Notes under the pieces: generated by a model
Databases searched by the model: none
What the model was told of the DNA's origin: nothing
What the model saw: the letters and a program-made list of their open reading frames with translations, nothing else
Assembly (NCBI GenBank): GCA_001799195.1
Contig: MGSU01000243.1
Span: 1 to 25,638 of the forward strand
Origin: Deltaproteobacteria bacterium RIFOXYA12_FULL_61_11
GTDB taxonomy: Bacteria; Bdellovibrionota_F; JAHFAK01; YA12-FULL-61-11
Reading direction: 5' to 3'
Length of the DNA stretch: 25,638 nt
Shown here: piece after piece, positions 13,839-20,938 of the stretch
Layout of the letters: each line of letters opens with the position of its first letter
Numbering within the stretch: the first letter of the stretch is position 1
Made by a program: the position numbers and the translations under genes

Positions 13839-14726
13839 TCAGGCCATCAGTCCGAGCTGGACGAGGACGCGATCGACCTTGGCCGCACTTGCTTCGGTGA
13901 GTGGCACCAGGGGCAAGCGCGTGGTCGAACCACACAATCCCATTTTCGACAAGACGTACTTAACCGGCACCGGATTGCTTTCGACGAAGTTGATGTTGAG
14001 GAGGGGCAGCCAGCGGTAATGCAAAGAACGAGCTTCTTCGATACGCCCAGCTCTCGCCAGATCCACAAGTCTCGTCATTTCGGCCGGGATCTCATTGGAG
14101 GCGACGGAGATGACCCCATCAGCGCCGAGCGAGACCATTGCCAAGGTCAGGGCATCATCCCCGGACATTACCGAAAAGCCCTCGGGGCGAGCTGCTAGGA
14201 TCGCCATGATCTGATCGAGGTTGCCCGAGGCCTCCTTCACGGCGACCAACCGGTCGTGCTTGGCCAACCTTAAACAGGTTTCGGCCGAGAGGTTACTGCA
14301 GGTCCTGCCAGGGACATTGTACAGGATGATCGGTATTTTCGCGGTATCTGCCTGACGCATGAAGTGGGCATACAGCCCTTCCTGAGTCGGTTTGTTGTAA
14401 TAGGGGCATACACTGAGCGCGTAATCATAACCCAGGTCCTGGGCTATGGCATTGGCTTCGAGACTCTGCGCAGTATCGTTGCTGCCGGTCCCCAAAACCA
14501 TGCGTACTCTTTTCGTTACTCGTTTGATCGCGTACGTGGCCACCCGACGATATTCGTCATCGTGGAGCGTGGCTCGCTCACCCGTGGTTCCACAAACGAC
14601 CAAGCCTCCAACCCCCCCTTCGAGCTGATGATCAATGAGCTTACCGAAGGCATCGAGGTTCACCGCTCCACCTTCGGCGAACGGTGTGACGATGGCCGTG
14701 TAGGTACCTTGAACGAGTTCGGTCAT
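13839..14726 (-). CDS. dapA: 4-hydroxy-tetrahydrodipicolinate synthase
   Basis: DapA condenses pyruvate with aspartate semialdehyde, the first committed step of lysine and diaminopimelate synthesis. This 295-residue TIM-barrel protein has the Schiff-base Lys164 in VKEASG, Tyr136 in ILYNVPGRT, the substrate loop GTTGE (46-50), Arg141, YYNKPTQEGLY and GADGVISVASN. Compared with E. coli DapA from memory, the residues that bind feedback lysine are changed: H53 becomes Asp56, H56 becomes Tyr59 and E84 becomes Gln87, while N80 is kept as N83. Feedback inhibition may therefore be weak. The ATG overlaps the dapB stop by four bases and has AAGGAGG upstream. It lies at the end of yebC-dapB-dapA, 152 bases before dnaJ. 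Confidence 0.97.
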   Translation of the reverse strand: MTELVQGTYTAIVTPFAEGGAVNLDAFGKLIDHQLEGGVGGLVVCGTTGERATLHDDEYRRVATYAIKRVTKRVRMVLGTGSNDTAQSLEANAIAQDLGYDYALSVCPYYNKPTQEGLYAHFMRQADTAKIPIILYNVPGRTCSNLSAETCLRLAKHDRLVAVKEASGNLDQIMAILAARPEGFSVMSGDDALTLAMVSLGADGVISVASNEIPAEMTRLVDLARAGRIEEARSLHYRWLPLLNINFVESNPVPVKYVLSKMGLCGSTTRLPLVPLTEASAAKVDRVLVQLGLMA

Positions 14727-15460
14727 GAAGGTCCTCCTTGTGAGCGACAGATATCCCCGAACACCTCGGGGAAATGGAACACTCCTTTTCGCCCTGGCAA
14801 CCAGGACGCACCGAGCAGCGCGCCTTGGGCAAAACCAATGCGGCTCTTGGCAGTGTGGGTCAAAGTCAGGCTGTCGGATTCACCGTCGATAGCCACGACG
14901 TGTTGACCAAAGGTCGCGCCCACGCGCAACGCTGAGATGACTAGTTCGTCGGGAGCCGGCGCCCGCTCTCCCAAGGCCGAGAAAATTTTCGTCTTCTGAG
15001 GATAATGTTGTAGCACCAGACCGGCCAGGGTCTTGGCTGTCCCGCTTGGAGCATCTTGTTTACCGCGGTGATGTTGCTCGAAGATGGCCACATCGAAACC
15101 GGACAATCCTGCAAGGCGTTGCAGGGTCTCCCGAGCAACCTCGAACAGCAGGTTCATGCCGATGGAGAAATTGGATGAGTACAGCACTCCAATCCGATTG
15201 CCGACCAGGGACTCGATCCGAGCCCGGTCGACCGCCCAACCCGTTGTCCCGAGTACGAGGTCTACACCGTGGTGTACTGCCAACTCGAGGTGTTGCCAAG
15301 CCATCGAACCCACGGAGAAATCGATCAACACCTCACATGAGGATAATTCCCCCCATTCTGTTCCGAGCTCGCGGGTCCAGACCACCTCCTGTCCTTGGAA
15401 CCGTGCCAATTCTTCGACTGCACGGCCCATGCGGCCTAACCCGATCAACCCCAGGCGCAT
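14723..15460 (-). CDS. dapB: 4-hydroxy-tetrahydrodipicolinate reductase
   Basis: DapB reduces the DapA product with NAD(P)H. The product of 245 residues has the Rossmann motif GLIGLGRMGR at 4-13, GTTGW, SSNFSIGMNLL and the catalytic block EQHHRGKQDAPSGTA, in which the His and Lys are those used for hydride acceptance. It is slightly shorter than E. coli DapB (273 residues) but covers both domains. The ATG follows the yebC stop by three bases, with GGAG inside the last yebC codons. Its own stop overlaps the dapA start, so reductase and synthase are made in a coupled fashion. Confidence 0.97.
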   Translation of the reverse strand: MRLGLIGLGRMGRAVEELARFQGQEVVWTRELGTEWGELSSCEVLIDFSVGSMAWQHLELAVHHGVDLVLGTTGWAVDRARIESLVGNRIGVLYSSNFSIGMNLLFEVARETLQRLAGLSGFDVAIFEQHHRGKQDAPSGTAKTLAGLVLQHYPQKTKIFSALGERAPAPDELVISALRVGATFGQHVVAIDGESDSLTLTHTAKSRIGFAQGALLGASWLPGRKGVFHFPEVFGDICRSQGGPS

Positions 15461-15463
15461 CGA

Positions 15464-16204
15464 TTACTCCAACAATTCGTCAGGAGGCTCGAAATTGGTG
15501 CTGACCTCGGTCACATCGTCGTGATCCTCGAGCGCGTCGATCAGCCGCATGGCCTGTTGCGCTTCCTTACCCGCCACCTCGGTCATGGTCTTGGGGAAGA
15601 GCCCGGAGGTCACTTCCTCGCACACGACTCCTTTCTCCTCGAGCGCGAGTTTGACCAAATAGAGTTCGGTTGGAGCGGTGTAGATTTCAAAAAAGGACTC
15701 ATCCTCGGATTTGATGTCCTCGGCTCCTGCTTCGAGGGCCAGTTCCATCATGCGATCCTCCTCCCAGGACGCCTTGGCTACAGAGATGTAACCGCGCCGC
15801 TCGAACATCCAGGAGACGGCTCCGTTCTCTGCGAGATTGCCGTTGTTCCGGGAGAAGATGTGTCGAACCTCGCCGACGGTGCGGTTCTTATTGTCGGTGG
15901 CGACCTGGACCATGATGGCCACCCCACCCGGACCGTACCCTTCGTAGGTCATTTCTTCAATGGTCTCGCCTTCGAGTTCGCCGGTGCCCTTCTTGACCGC
16001 CCGATCGATATTGTCCCTCGGCATGCTATTGGCTTTTGCCTTGTCAACGGCTTGCCGCAAGCGGGGATTGGAGTCGACATCCCCCCCTCCCATTCTAGCG
16101 GCTACGGTGATCTCCTTGATGAGTTTCGTGAAGATCTTGCCACGTTTGGCGTCTGCCGCACCCTTCTTATGCTTGATGGTCGACCATTTGGAATGACCGG
16201 ACAT
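15464..16204 (-). CDS. yebC: YebC/PmpR (TACO1) family protein
   Basis: A full-length 246-residue YebC-family protein. Members have been described as DNA-binding regulators and, for the YebC/TACO1 group, as ribosome-associated factors that help translate difficult stretches such as polyproline. Family signatures include MSGHSKWSTIKHKKGAADA at the N-terminus, KANSMPRDNIDRAVKKGTG, YEGYGPGGVAIMV and GAVSWMFERRG. The strong ribosome site AAGGAGG lies just before the ATG, and a good sigma70 promoter is about 87 bases further up. It heads a yebC-dapB-dapA operon. Several stretches of Pro codons occur in this window's lipoproteins, but no specific target can be named. Confidence 0.97.
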   Translation of the reverse strand: MSGHSKWSTIKHKKGAADAKRGKIFTKLIKEITVAARMGGGDVDSNPRLRQAVDKAKANSMPRDNIDRAVKKGTGELEGETIEEMTYEGYGPGGVAIMVQVATDNKNRTVGEVRHIFSRNNGNLAENGAVSWMFERRGYISVAKASWEEDRMMELALEAGAEDIKSEDESFFEIYTAPTELYLVKLALEEKGVVCEEVTSGLFPKTMTEVAGKEAQQAMRLIDALEDHDDVTEVSTNFEPPDELLE

Positions 16205-16290
16205 TGCTCCTCCTTACCTCTGCTTGCTCACCACCGGGCGCTCCCGATCAAGGTTTTTCAACGGCACACCCTCTCGTGGCAGGGTTTCAC

Positions 16291-16318
16291 CTTAGAGGGC
16301 CGGACCCCGTCGTGTCAA
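16291..16318 (-). promoter_or_regulatory. Candidate sigma70 promoter for yebC-dapB-dapA
   Basis: On the minus strand a perfect TTGACA (16313-16318) is followed after 16 bases by TCTAAG (16291-16296), four of six matches to the -10 consensus. The implied start leaves a leader of about 80 bases before the yebC ATG. The rest of the 223-base gap (16205-16427) holds small inverted repeats such as ACCCT-N8-AGGGT at 16268-16285, within the leader, and no gene that I can support. Confidence 0.5.
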
Positions 16319-16427
16319 GCGCCCGCTGACCTCTCCGAATTACTCGATGGTCTAGGACAAGAACACGAGAACGAGGGGTTTTCGGTAAACAGAAAACAGC
16401 AGAGTAGCAGTGGGGAGGGATGTGATC

Positions 16428-16802
16428 TCAGTGGCAACCGCCGTCGATCTTGCGCTCGGTGGCACTATCGAGGGCCAGAGTGCTTTGGTCGAGCGCGCTC
16501 TGGGCTCGGGTTTTCCCGGGTGTGACCATAATCAAGATCGGTTCGTAGACCGAAAAGTCGATGGTCACGAGGCGTTCGAATTCTTCTTCGTTGTCCTCGA
16601 CGAGGATCGTATCGAAGGCCAAACCGCAGAACGCCAGCCCTTCTTCTAGGCGTTTCTGGTCTTCCTGATCGAACCCATTGGGAACATAGATGTTACATTC
16701 TTTACCTTCTTCATAGGTCAGCGTGATGGCTCGGGTCGGGCAGGCTAAAGCAGCACCGACGAGGATGGACGAAGCGAGTGCGACGAGAATGAAACGTGAC
16801 AT
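16428..16802 (-). CDS. Small exported cysteine-containing protein, unknown
   Basis: I do not recognise a family. The 124-residue product has a signal peptide MSRFILVALASSILVGAALA with a signal peptidase I site (ALA) before Cys21; a lipidated Cys21 is possible but the -3 residue is not typical. The mature protein is acidic, has four Cys (21, 36, 59, 123) that could form two disulfides, and alternates helix (about 45-60) and strand segments such as EPILIMVTPG. GAGGT lies seven bases before the ATG. Its promoter region is AT-rich and contains several palindromes, so it is likely to be a controlled gene. It stands alone: 183 bases separate it from pduT upstream, and its stop is 223 bases from the yebC start. 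Confidence 0.72.
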   Translation of the reverse strand: MSRFILVALASSILVGAALACPTRAITLTYEEGKECNIYVPNGFDQEDQKRLEEGLAFCGLAFDTILVEDNEEEFERLVTIDFSVYEPILIMVTPGKTRAQSALDQSTLALDSATERKIDGGCH

Positions 16803-16860
16803 GGGCTACCTCATGTATTGTTGAACAACCTGACAACGAGCAAAAGCAGAAAGAATGCCA

Positions 16861-16889
16861 CATGTAACTAGTAATTATTACTAGGACAA
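16861..16889 (-). promoter_or_regulatory. Candidate promoter with embedded 17-base palindrome (operator)
   Basis: TTGTCC (16884-16889) and TACATG (16861-16866) on the minus strand are 17 bases apart. The space between them is almost exactly filled by the palindrome CTAGTAAT-T-ATTACTAG (16868-16884), with two perfect 8-base arms around one central base. A repressor bound there would block the promoter of the small exported protein. The -10 box is weak. A smaller palindrome TTGTT-G-AACAA lies at 16818-16828, next to the ribosome site. Confidence 0.45.
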
Positions 16890-16912
16890 TCACCCACAGC
16901 CCACTTGGTGCT

Positions 16913-16946
16913 GTTCAATATTCCGACGTATTCCAATATTTTGAAC
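16913..16946. repeat. Inverted repeat GTTCAA...TTGAAC upstream of the exported-protein gene
   Basis: GTTCAATATTCC at 16913-16924 is mirrored by CCAATATTTTGAAC at 16933-16946, with a two-base difference in arm length. The motif TTGAAC recurs at 16821-16826 next to the gene start, so three copies lie within 130 bases. This could be a set of binding sites for one regulator, or a hairpin ending the pduS-pduT transcript, since it lies 40 bases after the pduT stop. Confidence 0.4.
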
Positions 16947-16985
16947 AATGCAGTGCCGAATACGATGAACCATCGAGCCAAGGCA

Positions 16986-17534
16986 TCAGAACAAAGTCGG
17001 ACCAACCTGCTCGTGGGGGGAGGGGATGATCTCTGTGCGGATCAGGAGTCCGGACTGGATGCGGGCGATCGCCGCCTCCATTGCAGCATGAACCTCATGC
17101 AAGAGACCGGTGAAGGTAAAATAGGCCTTGCCTCCGATCCCCATGGCGAGGCGGATCTCGATGAGGAGGATATCTGCGGCCTTGCAAGCGGCATCCGCAG
17201 CAGTCACCACCGCGGGTGAGGAATACGTTTCGACAATACCCACGGAGCGAATCTCAGGGATCTCGGAAGAAGCCACGATGGCGGGCAGCACGAGCGGATG
17301 GACATGCTCGACGATGACCGCATCGACCTGGGTGTAGCCGGCCCAATAACGCCCGGCCTCCATGGCTTCGTTGACCTCATCGACTCCACCGGCGACAATG
17401 ATGATGAATTTCCCGGGACATACCGGGTGGCTGCGCACGATCTCCACCGGTGCTTTCTTGACCATGGCATCGACGACTACCGTACCCCGGGCGATACTGT
17501 TGAGCTCGACCACGCCGATTGCTGGATGTTTCAT
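16986..17534 (-). CDS. pduT: PduT-like trimeric microcompartment shell protein (BMC-T, Fe-S)
   Basis: A bacterial microcompartment shell protein with two tandem BMC domains (about 4-86 and 96-165) in 182 residues, the BMC-T type that forms pseudohexameric trimers. It follows Salmonella PduT closely in pattern: the opening IGVVELNSIARG, the PVCPGKF loop, VGIVETYSSPA, MGIGGKAYFTFTG and the ending IIPSPHE. In PduT the Cys of CPGKF (Cys38) binds a [4Fe-4S] cluster at the trimer axis; here it is kept as Cys39, so a cluster that passes electrons through the shell is predicted. The start ATG overlaps the pduS stop (ATGA), with GAGGAG upstream. The frame extends 16 codons further up, but those codons lie in pduS and add an Arg-rich non-family tail. 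No other shell gene is present in the window. Confidence 0.93.
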   Translation of the reverse strand: MKHPAIGVVELNSIARGTVVVDAMVKKAPVEIVRSHPVCPGKFIIIVAGGVDEVNEAMEAGRYWAGYTQVDAVIVEHVHPLVLPAIVASSEIPEIRSVGIVETYSSPAVVTAADAACKAADILLIEIRLAMGIGGKAYFTFTGLLHEVHAAMEAAIARIQSGLLIRTEIIPSPHEQVGPTLF

Positions 17535-18865
17535 GCGCGCTCCTCGAGGACGATTCTGTCCCGATCGACCATCTTGACCCACCCGGAAATGCTGGCATGC
17601 AGCGCGGCTCCGAGCGCATCCTCGGGAATGACCGCCAGGATATCCCCTCGTTCCACCGTATCTCCGACCTTGACCACGGGTGTCGCCGGAACACCTACGT
17701 GTTGTTTCAAGGGTAGTTCGACTCGCCCAACCGACTTCACCTCGCCGCGGAAAGGCATCTCGACCTGGTAACGCGACAGGCCGGTGCGCTCGAGAACCCG
17801 GTTCTTGGGAATCTTGGTATAGGAATAGGCCTCCCGGACCCGAGTAGGTACCTCATGGTGTGTGGGTTTCACCTTCTTGGCAGCGAGTTCCTTCTTGAGG
17901 CCGGCGAAGACATTGCGCGGCGAGAGACCGAGAGGACAAGCCACGACCTCACACACCCCGCATTCACAGCACAGATAGGCTTGAGTCAACTCTTCGATCG
18001 GTTCTTCGCGCCGGTTGATAATGGCACGCATGACCTTATGCGGTTCGAGCCTATGCCCGAGTTGATAGCGGGGGCACAGCTCCGTGCAAGCAACACATTG
18101 ACAACAGATTGCGATAGTGCGCAACAGCTCGAGGTTCTGGGGCATCGTACGACGCAATAGATAGGGGTGCTGGGAAGGAAGGAAGAGCAAAGCCGAGGTA
18201 GTCTTACGGACCACTCCGTTCTCCGCTGTCGGGAGAGGCCTGCCCATCATCGGCCCCCCGTCGACGACCGTGATAGCATCAACGGTTCTTCCACCGGCCA
18301 AGCGTTCGACCTCGGCGATCGGCGTACCAATGGGTAGACGATACACTCCGGGTGCACCGACCTCACCGGCCACGGTCACGGTACGAGAGGTTACCGGAAT
18401 GCCACGACAAGCTTGGAAAACATTATAGAGGGTTTCAACATTGCTACTGATACACCCGACCTTCAGTGGGATACCCCCCTCGGGAATGATGCGGCCCGTG
18501 CATTCGCGGACCAAGATGAACTCATCGCCCGAGGGATAGAAATTCCCCAGCAATTTCAGTTCGAGGTCTGACAACCCTTGCAGCGCTGTCTTCATAGCTG
18601 CAATGGCTTCGTGGTAGACTTCTTTGGTCGCCACCACACCTCGCGCTGCTCCGCTGCTGCTCATCATGAGCCGCAGACCGCCGACGATCTCGTCGGCGTG
18701 GTGTTCGAGCAACCACTGATCGGAATGGATCAACGGCTCACATTCCGCACCGTTGGCGATCACAATCTCGGCCTTGCCTGCTGCCTTGACATGGGTCGGG
18801 AAACCCGCACCGCCGGCCCCGACAACTCCTGCTGCACGGATCAACTCATCAATGCGCCTGTCCAT
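17531..18865 (-). CDS. pduS: PduS-like flavin/Fe-S electron-transfer protein (RnfC-like)
   Basis: A 444-residue homologue of PduS, the cobalamin-reductase flavoprotein of propanediol microcompartments, related to RnfC and NuoF. The flavin/NADH-binding region begins with GVVGAGGAGFPTH (13-25) and ANGAECEPL. An SLBB-type domain covers about 160-205. Two ferredoxin-like clusters follow: C254-x2-C257-x2-C260-x3-C264-P and C299-x2-C302-x2-C305-x4-C310-P, the latter with one extra residue. A barrel-sandwich domain ends the protein (about 370-440, PLKQHVGVPATPVVKVGD and HASISG), as in PduS. I placed the start at ATG 18865; the frame is open for 235 further codons, but these cover the divergent lipoprotein gene on the other strand. 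The ribosome site is weak. The gene is coupled to pduT. Which substrate it serves cannot be told, since no cobalamin or diol enzyme is nearby. Confidence 0.93.
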   Translation of the reverse strand: MDRRIDELIRAAGVVGAGGAGFPTHVKAAGKAEIVIANGAECEPLIHSDQWLLEHHADEIVGGLRLMMSSSGAARGVVATKEVYHEAIAAMKTALQGLSDLELKLLGNFYPSGDEFILVRECTGRIIPEGGIPLKVGCISSNVETLYNVFQACRGIPVTSRTVTVAGEVGAPGVYRLPIGTPIAEVERLAGGRTVDAITVVDGGPMMGRPLPTAENGVVRKTTSALLFLPSQHPYLLRRTMPQNLELLRTIAICCQCVACTELCPRYQLGHRLEPHKVMRAIINRREEPIEELTQAYLCCECGVCEVVACPLGLSPRNVFAGLKKELAAKKVKPTHHEVPTRVREAYSYTKIPKNRVLERTGLSRYQVEMPFRGEVKSVGRVELPLKQHVGVPATPVVKVGDTVERGDILAVIPEDALGAALHASISGWVKMVDRDRIVLEERA

Positions 18866-18894
18866 ATCTCTGGTCCCGAGCTCATCATCCGGAA

Positions 18895-18920
18895 CCCTAG
18901 CAAAGGGTCTAGGGCTTTGC
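18895..18920. promoter_or_regulatory. Two interleaved inverted repeats in the divergent pduS/lipoprotein gap
   Basis: CCCTAG (18895-18900) and CTAGGG (18909-18914) form one inverted repeat; GCAAAG (18900-18905) and CTTTGC (18915-18920) form a second, offset one. They lie 30 bases upstream of the pduS ATG in the 148-base gap between divergent genes. They could be an operator or alternative hairpins in the pduS leader. No clear -10 box for pduS was found. Confidence 0.4.
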
Positions 18921-18952
18921 AACCGTGAAGAAAGGATCGCGAAGACCCGATT

Positions 18953-18981
18953 TTGCTCAGCGCAGTACGAAGAGGTATACT
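18953..18981 (+). promoter_or_regulatory. Candidate promoter of the three-repeat lipoprotein gene
   Basis: TTGCTC (18953-18958) and TATACT (18976-18981) are 17 bases apart; the -10 box matches five of six positions. Transcription would begin near 18988, 26 bases before the GTG start at 19014, which supports that start over the longer open frame. Confidence 0.5.
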
Positions 18982-19013
18982 GCCCGCAGGTTCTCGCATT
19001 AGGGGGCACGACC

Positions 19014-19886
19014 GTGCGTCTCTTCCATCCTCCGACCTCCGCCGTGGTAGCGTGCTCCTTGTTCTCATTCCTGGCCTGTGGGTCCCTGGACGAGATGAAG
19101 GGAGCCCCCCCAGACGAACCCGGGAGCAGTGTGGTGGTCGAACAACCGGCCACCGACGACACCCAAACTCGCGACGACAGTCTCCTGCCCACCGCTCCGA
19201 CTACCTCCGGTACCGGCACCACCACCGATACTTCCCAGGGAACCACGACTACTCCTATGACCCCTGCGACACCTTCCCAGAACGACCAACAGGGGACCAG
19301 CACCCAGGACCCCGCAGAACAGATGGAAGTCCGCTTGATGCTCGGCGGCAACGTATACAACACAGCGGTCCAGGGCGACTCGGCCGGATCTTCCTTCCAT
19401 GTGACCTGTCCTTCGGGTAGGGTCATGGTCGGCCTCGAAGGGGCCACGAGCAATAAGGTCGAGAGTCTGCGCTTGGCGTGTTCCACCTTCATCGCAGGCT
19501 CCTTCGGACCCCGTTTGAACGGCGTGCAGGACACGGACACGATAGGCGAGGGAGGAGAGCACGATTTCACCCTGGACTGTTACGATAACAATGTGATTCG
19601 CGGCATCGCAGGGGTCTATCGGGAAGGCCTTTGTGAACTGAAAGTCATCTGTAACGAAGTTCGCAAGGATCAATTCTCCACCCGGTCGGCCACCTTCGAG
19701 GTGAAACGGGAATGCGACGGCAACATCCCCCTGATCGACACGAAGGAGAAGAAAACCTATTCCGCGACCTGCGGGACCATGTCCTTGGCCATCGGCGTGC
19801 ATGGCAGGGTGAACTCCGGGTATCTCACCGCGATTGGTCTCATTTGTCTGGACGTTGTCCGGACCAACGTGCCGGTCGCTGACTGA
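19014..19886 (+). CDS. Lipoprotein with three Cys-containing repeats
   Basis: A 290-residue exported protein, starting at GTG 19014 with AGGGGG seven bases upstream. The signal peptide ends at FLAC (Cys22), a plausible lipobox. Residues 30-103 are a Thr/Pro/Ser/Gln-rich spacer, typical of a surface-exposed linker. The rest is three repeats of about 33 residues (126-158, 182-214, 247-280). Each has the pattern aromatic-x3-Cys, a short strand ending in G-x-x-G or similar, then a Leu-rich strand ending in Cys: FHVTCPSGRVMVGLEG and LRLAC, FTLDCYDNNVIRGIAG and LKVIC, YSATCGTMSLAIGVHG and IGLIC. Similar CPxGxVxVGxxG units occur in surface proteins of deltaproteobacterial type as I recall, with no assigned function. 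A disulfide-stabilised beta (lectin-like) fold is inference. It diverges from pduS and is followed by a glycosyltransferase. Confidence 0.8.
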   Translation: MRLFHPPTSAVVACSLFSFLACGSLDEMKGAPPDEPGSSVVVEQPATDDTQTRDDSLLPTAPTTSGTGTTTDTSQGTTTTPMTPATPSQNDQQGTSTQDPAEQMEVRLMLGGNVYNTAVQGDSAGSSFHVTCPSGRVMVGLEGATSNKVESLRLACSTFIAGSFGPRLNGVQDTDTIGEGGEHDFTLDCYDNNVIRGIAGVYREGLCELKVICNEVRKDQFSTRSATFEVKRECDGNIPLIDTKEKKTYSATCGTMSLAIGVHGRVNSGYLTAIGLICLDVVRTNVPVAD

Positions 19887-19915
19887 TCTCCTGAGAAGCC
19901 CACCGGAGCCCAACA

Positions 19916-20914
19916 ATGCAAGAGGTCTCGATAGTCGTCGTCTGCGCCGCGGCGACCGACTTGACCCGTCACTGCCTTACCGTCTGTGACCAACTCTATC
20001 CTCGATCCCCCATCATCCTAGTGACCGAGGAACCCTTGCCGCCCGGTCCCTGGCCTCCCTCGCTCCAGGTCCTCTCGGCAGATACCCACAACCTCTCTCG
20101 CAAGCGCAATCTCGGCGTCGAGGCTGCCCATACTCCCTTCATCGCCTTCCTCGACGATGATGCGACCCCCTTGCCGGGCTGGCTGGAAGCCGCGTATGCA
20201 GCGCTCGGGACCGAGACCACGATCGGCTTGGTCGGAGGACCGAATCTCTCTCCGCGAGGACAACCACCGGGAAGGACTTCCGTCGGCAATGCCTGCAGGA
20301 GCTTTCTCGTCGCTGGGCCCTATGGCTACCGAAAACGCCGCGCCACAGCCAGAGACTGCGACTACCTCCCGGCCTGCAACGTGGTCTTCCGCCGCTCGAC
20401 CTATCTCATGGTCGGAGGGATGGACGAAGCCTATCCCGACATCGGCGATGATCTCGCGCTCTGCCGCCGGATGCGTGACCAGGGGCTCCGCATACGTTAC
20501 CTGCCCGAGGTTGCCGTCGAACACGCCGATCGTCCGCTGCTCGGTTTCGCACTGCAACGGCTGATCCGCGGTTCTCTGTTGGTTCCGGGCAACCCCAGGG
20601 TGGTGCTCAAGAACAACGCAAGTCTGCTGGCCTCTGCCGGCTTTGTGTGCATGCTCCTCTGCGGTCCCTTCCTGCTCTTCAATCCATTGACACGGTTATT
20701 TTTTTGGGGACTTACCGGCATTCACGGGTTAGTCTGTTTCTTCGAGGCAGCCCGGCACAGCGGCAGGCTCACAGACTTCCCAGGCACCCTGGCCGCGATC
20801 TATTTCGGTAATCTCTGCCCAGGGGTTGGACTGCTCCTCGGAAAGGTTGGGCTGTTGACCAATCGGTCTCGTTGGTACCGCCGCTCGCGCGCCGGTCTTG
20901 ATTCCCCTCAATGA
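19916..20914 (+). CDS. Family 2 glycosyltransferase with C-terminal membrane helices
   Basis: An inverting GT-A type glycosyltransferase of 332 residues. The N-terminal Rossmann-like domain has NLSRKRNLGVEAAHTPFIAF, followed by the metal/nucleotide-sugar motif DDD (80-82). The acceptor-side motif lies in DIGDDLALCRRMRDQG. From about 235, two or three hydrophobic segments (for example SAGFVCMLLCGPFLLFNPL) predict anchoring in the inner membrane, and the extreme C-terminus is Arg-rich. Enzymes of this shape add sugars to lipid-linked acceptors for polysaccharide or glycolipid synthesis; the sugar cannot be read from the sequence. The ATG has GGAG seven bases upstream and lies 29 bases after the lipoprotein gene, so the two are probably co-transcribed. 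It converges on the dikinase gene, with 24 bases between the stops. Confidence 0.92.
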   Translation: MQEVSIVVVCAAATDLTRHCLTVCDQLYPRSPIILVTEEPLPPGPWPPSLQVLSADTHNLSRKRNLGVEAAHTPFIAFLDDDATPLPGWLEAAYAALGTETTIGLVGGPNLSPRGQPPGRTSVGNACRSFLVAGPYGYRKRRATARDCDYLPACNVVFRRSTYLMVGGMDEAYPDIGDDLALCRRMRDQGLRIRYLPEVAVEHADRPLLGFALQRLIRGSLLVPGNPRVVLKNNASLLASAGFVCMLLCGPFLLFNPLTRLFFWGLTGIHGLVCFFEAARHSGRLTDFPGTLAAIYFGNLCPGVGLLLGKVGLLTNRSRWYRRSRAGLDSPQ

Positions 20915-20938
20915 GTCACCAGATTACCGTGCCGCGGA

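Noticed and set aside
15521-16525. A 334-codon + frame across yebC
   Set aside because: It is the antisense of a clearly conserved gene and crosses its promoter; no domain visible.
17531-18865. RnfC or NuoF subunit of a respiratory complex
   Set aside because: No other rnf or nuo gene is nearby, the barrel-sandwich domain is at the C-terminus as in PduS, and the next gene is a PduT-type shell protein.
18866-19570. Upstream extension of the pduS frame by 235 codons
   Set aside because: The added sequence has no PduS homology, runs opposite the lipoprotein gene and ends PduS proteins far above the usual length of about 450 residues. ATG 18865 gives a family-like N-terminus.
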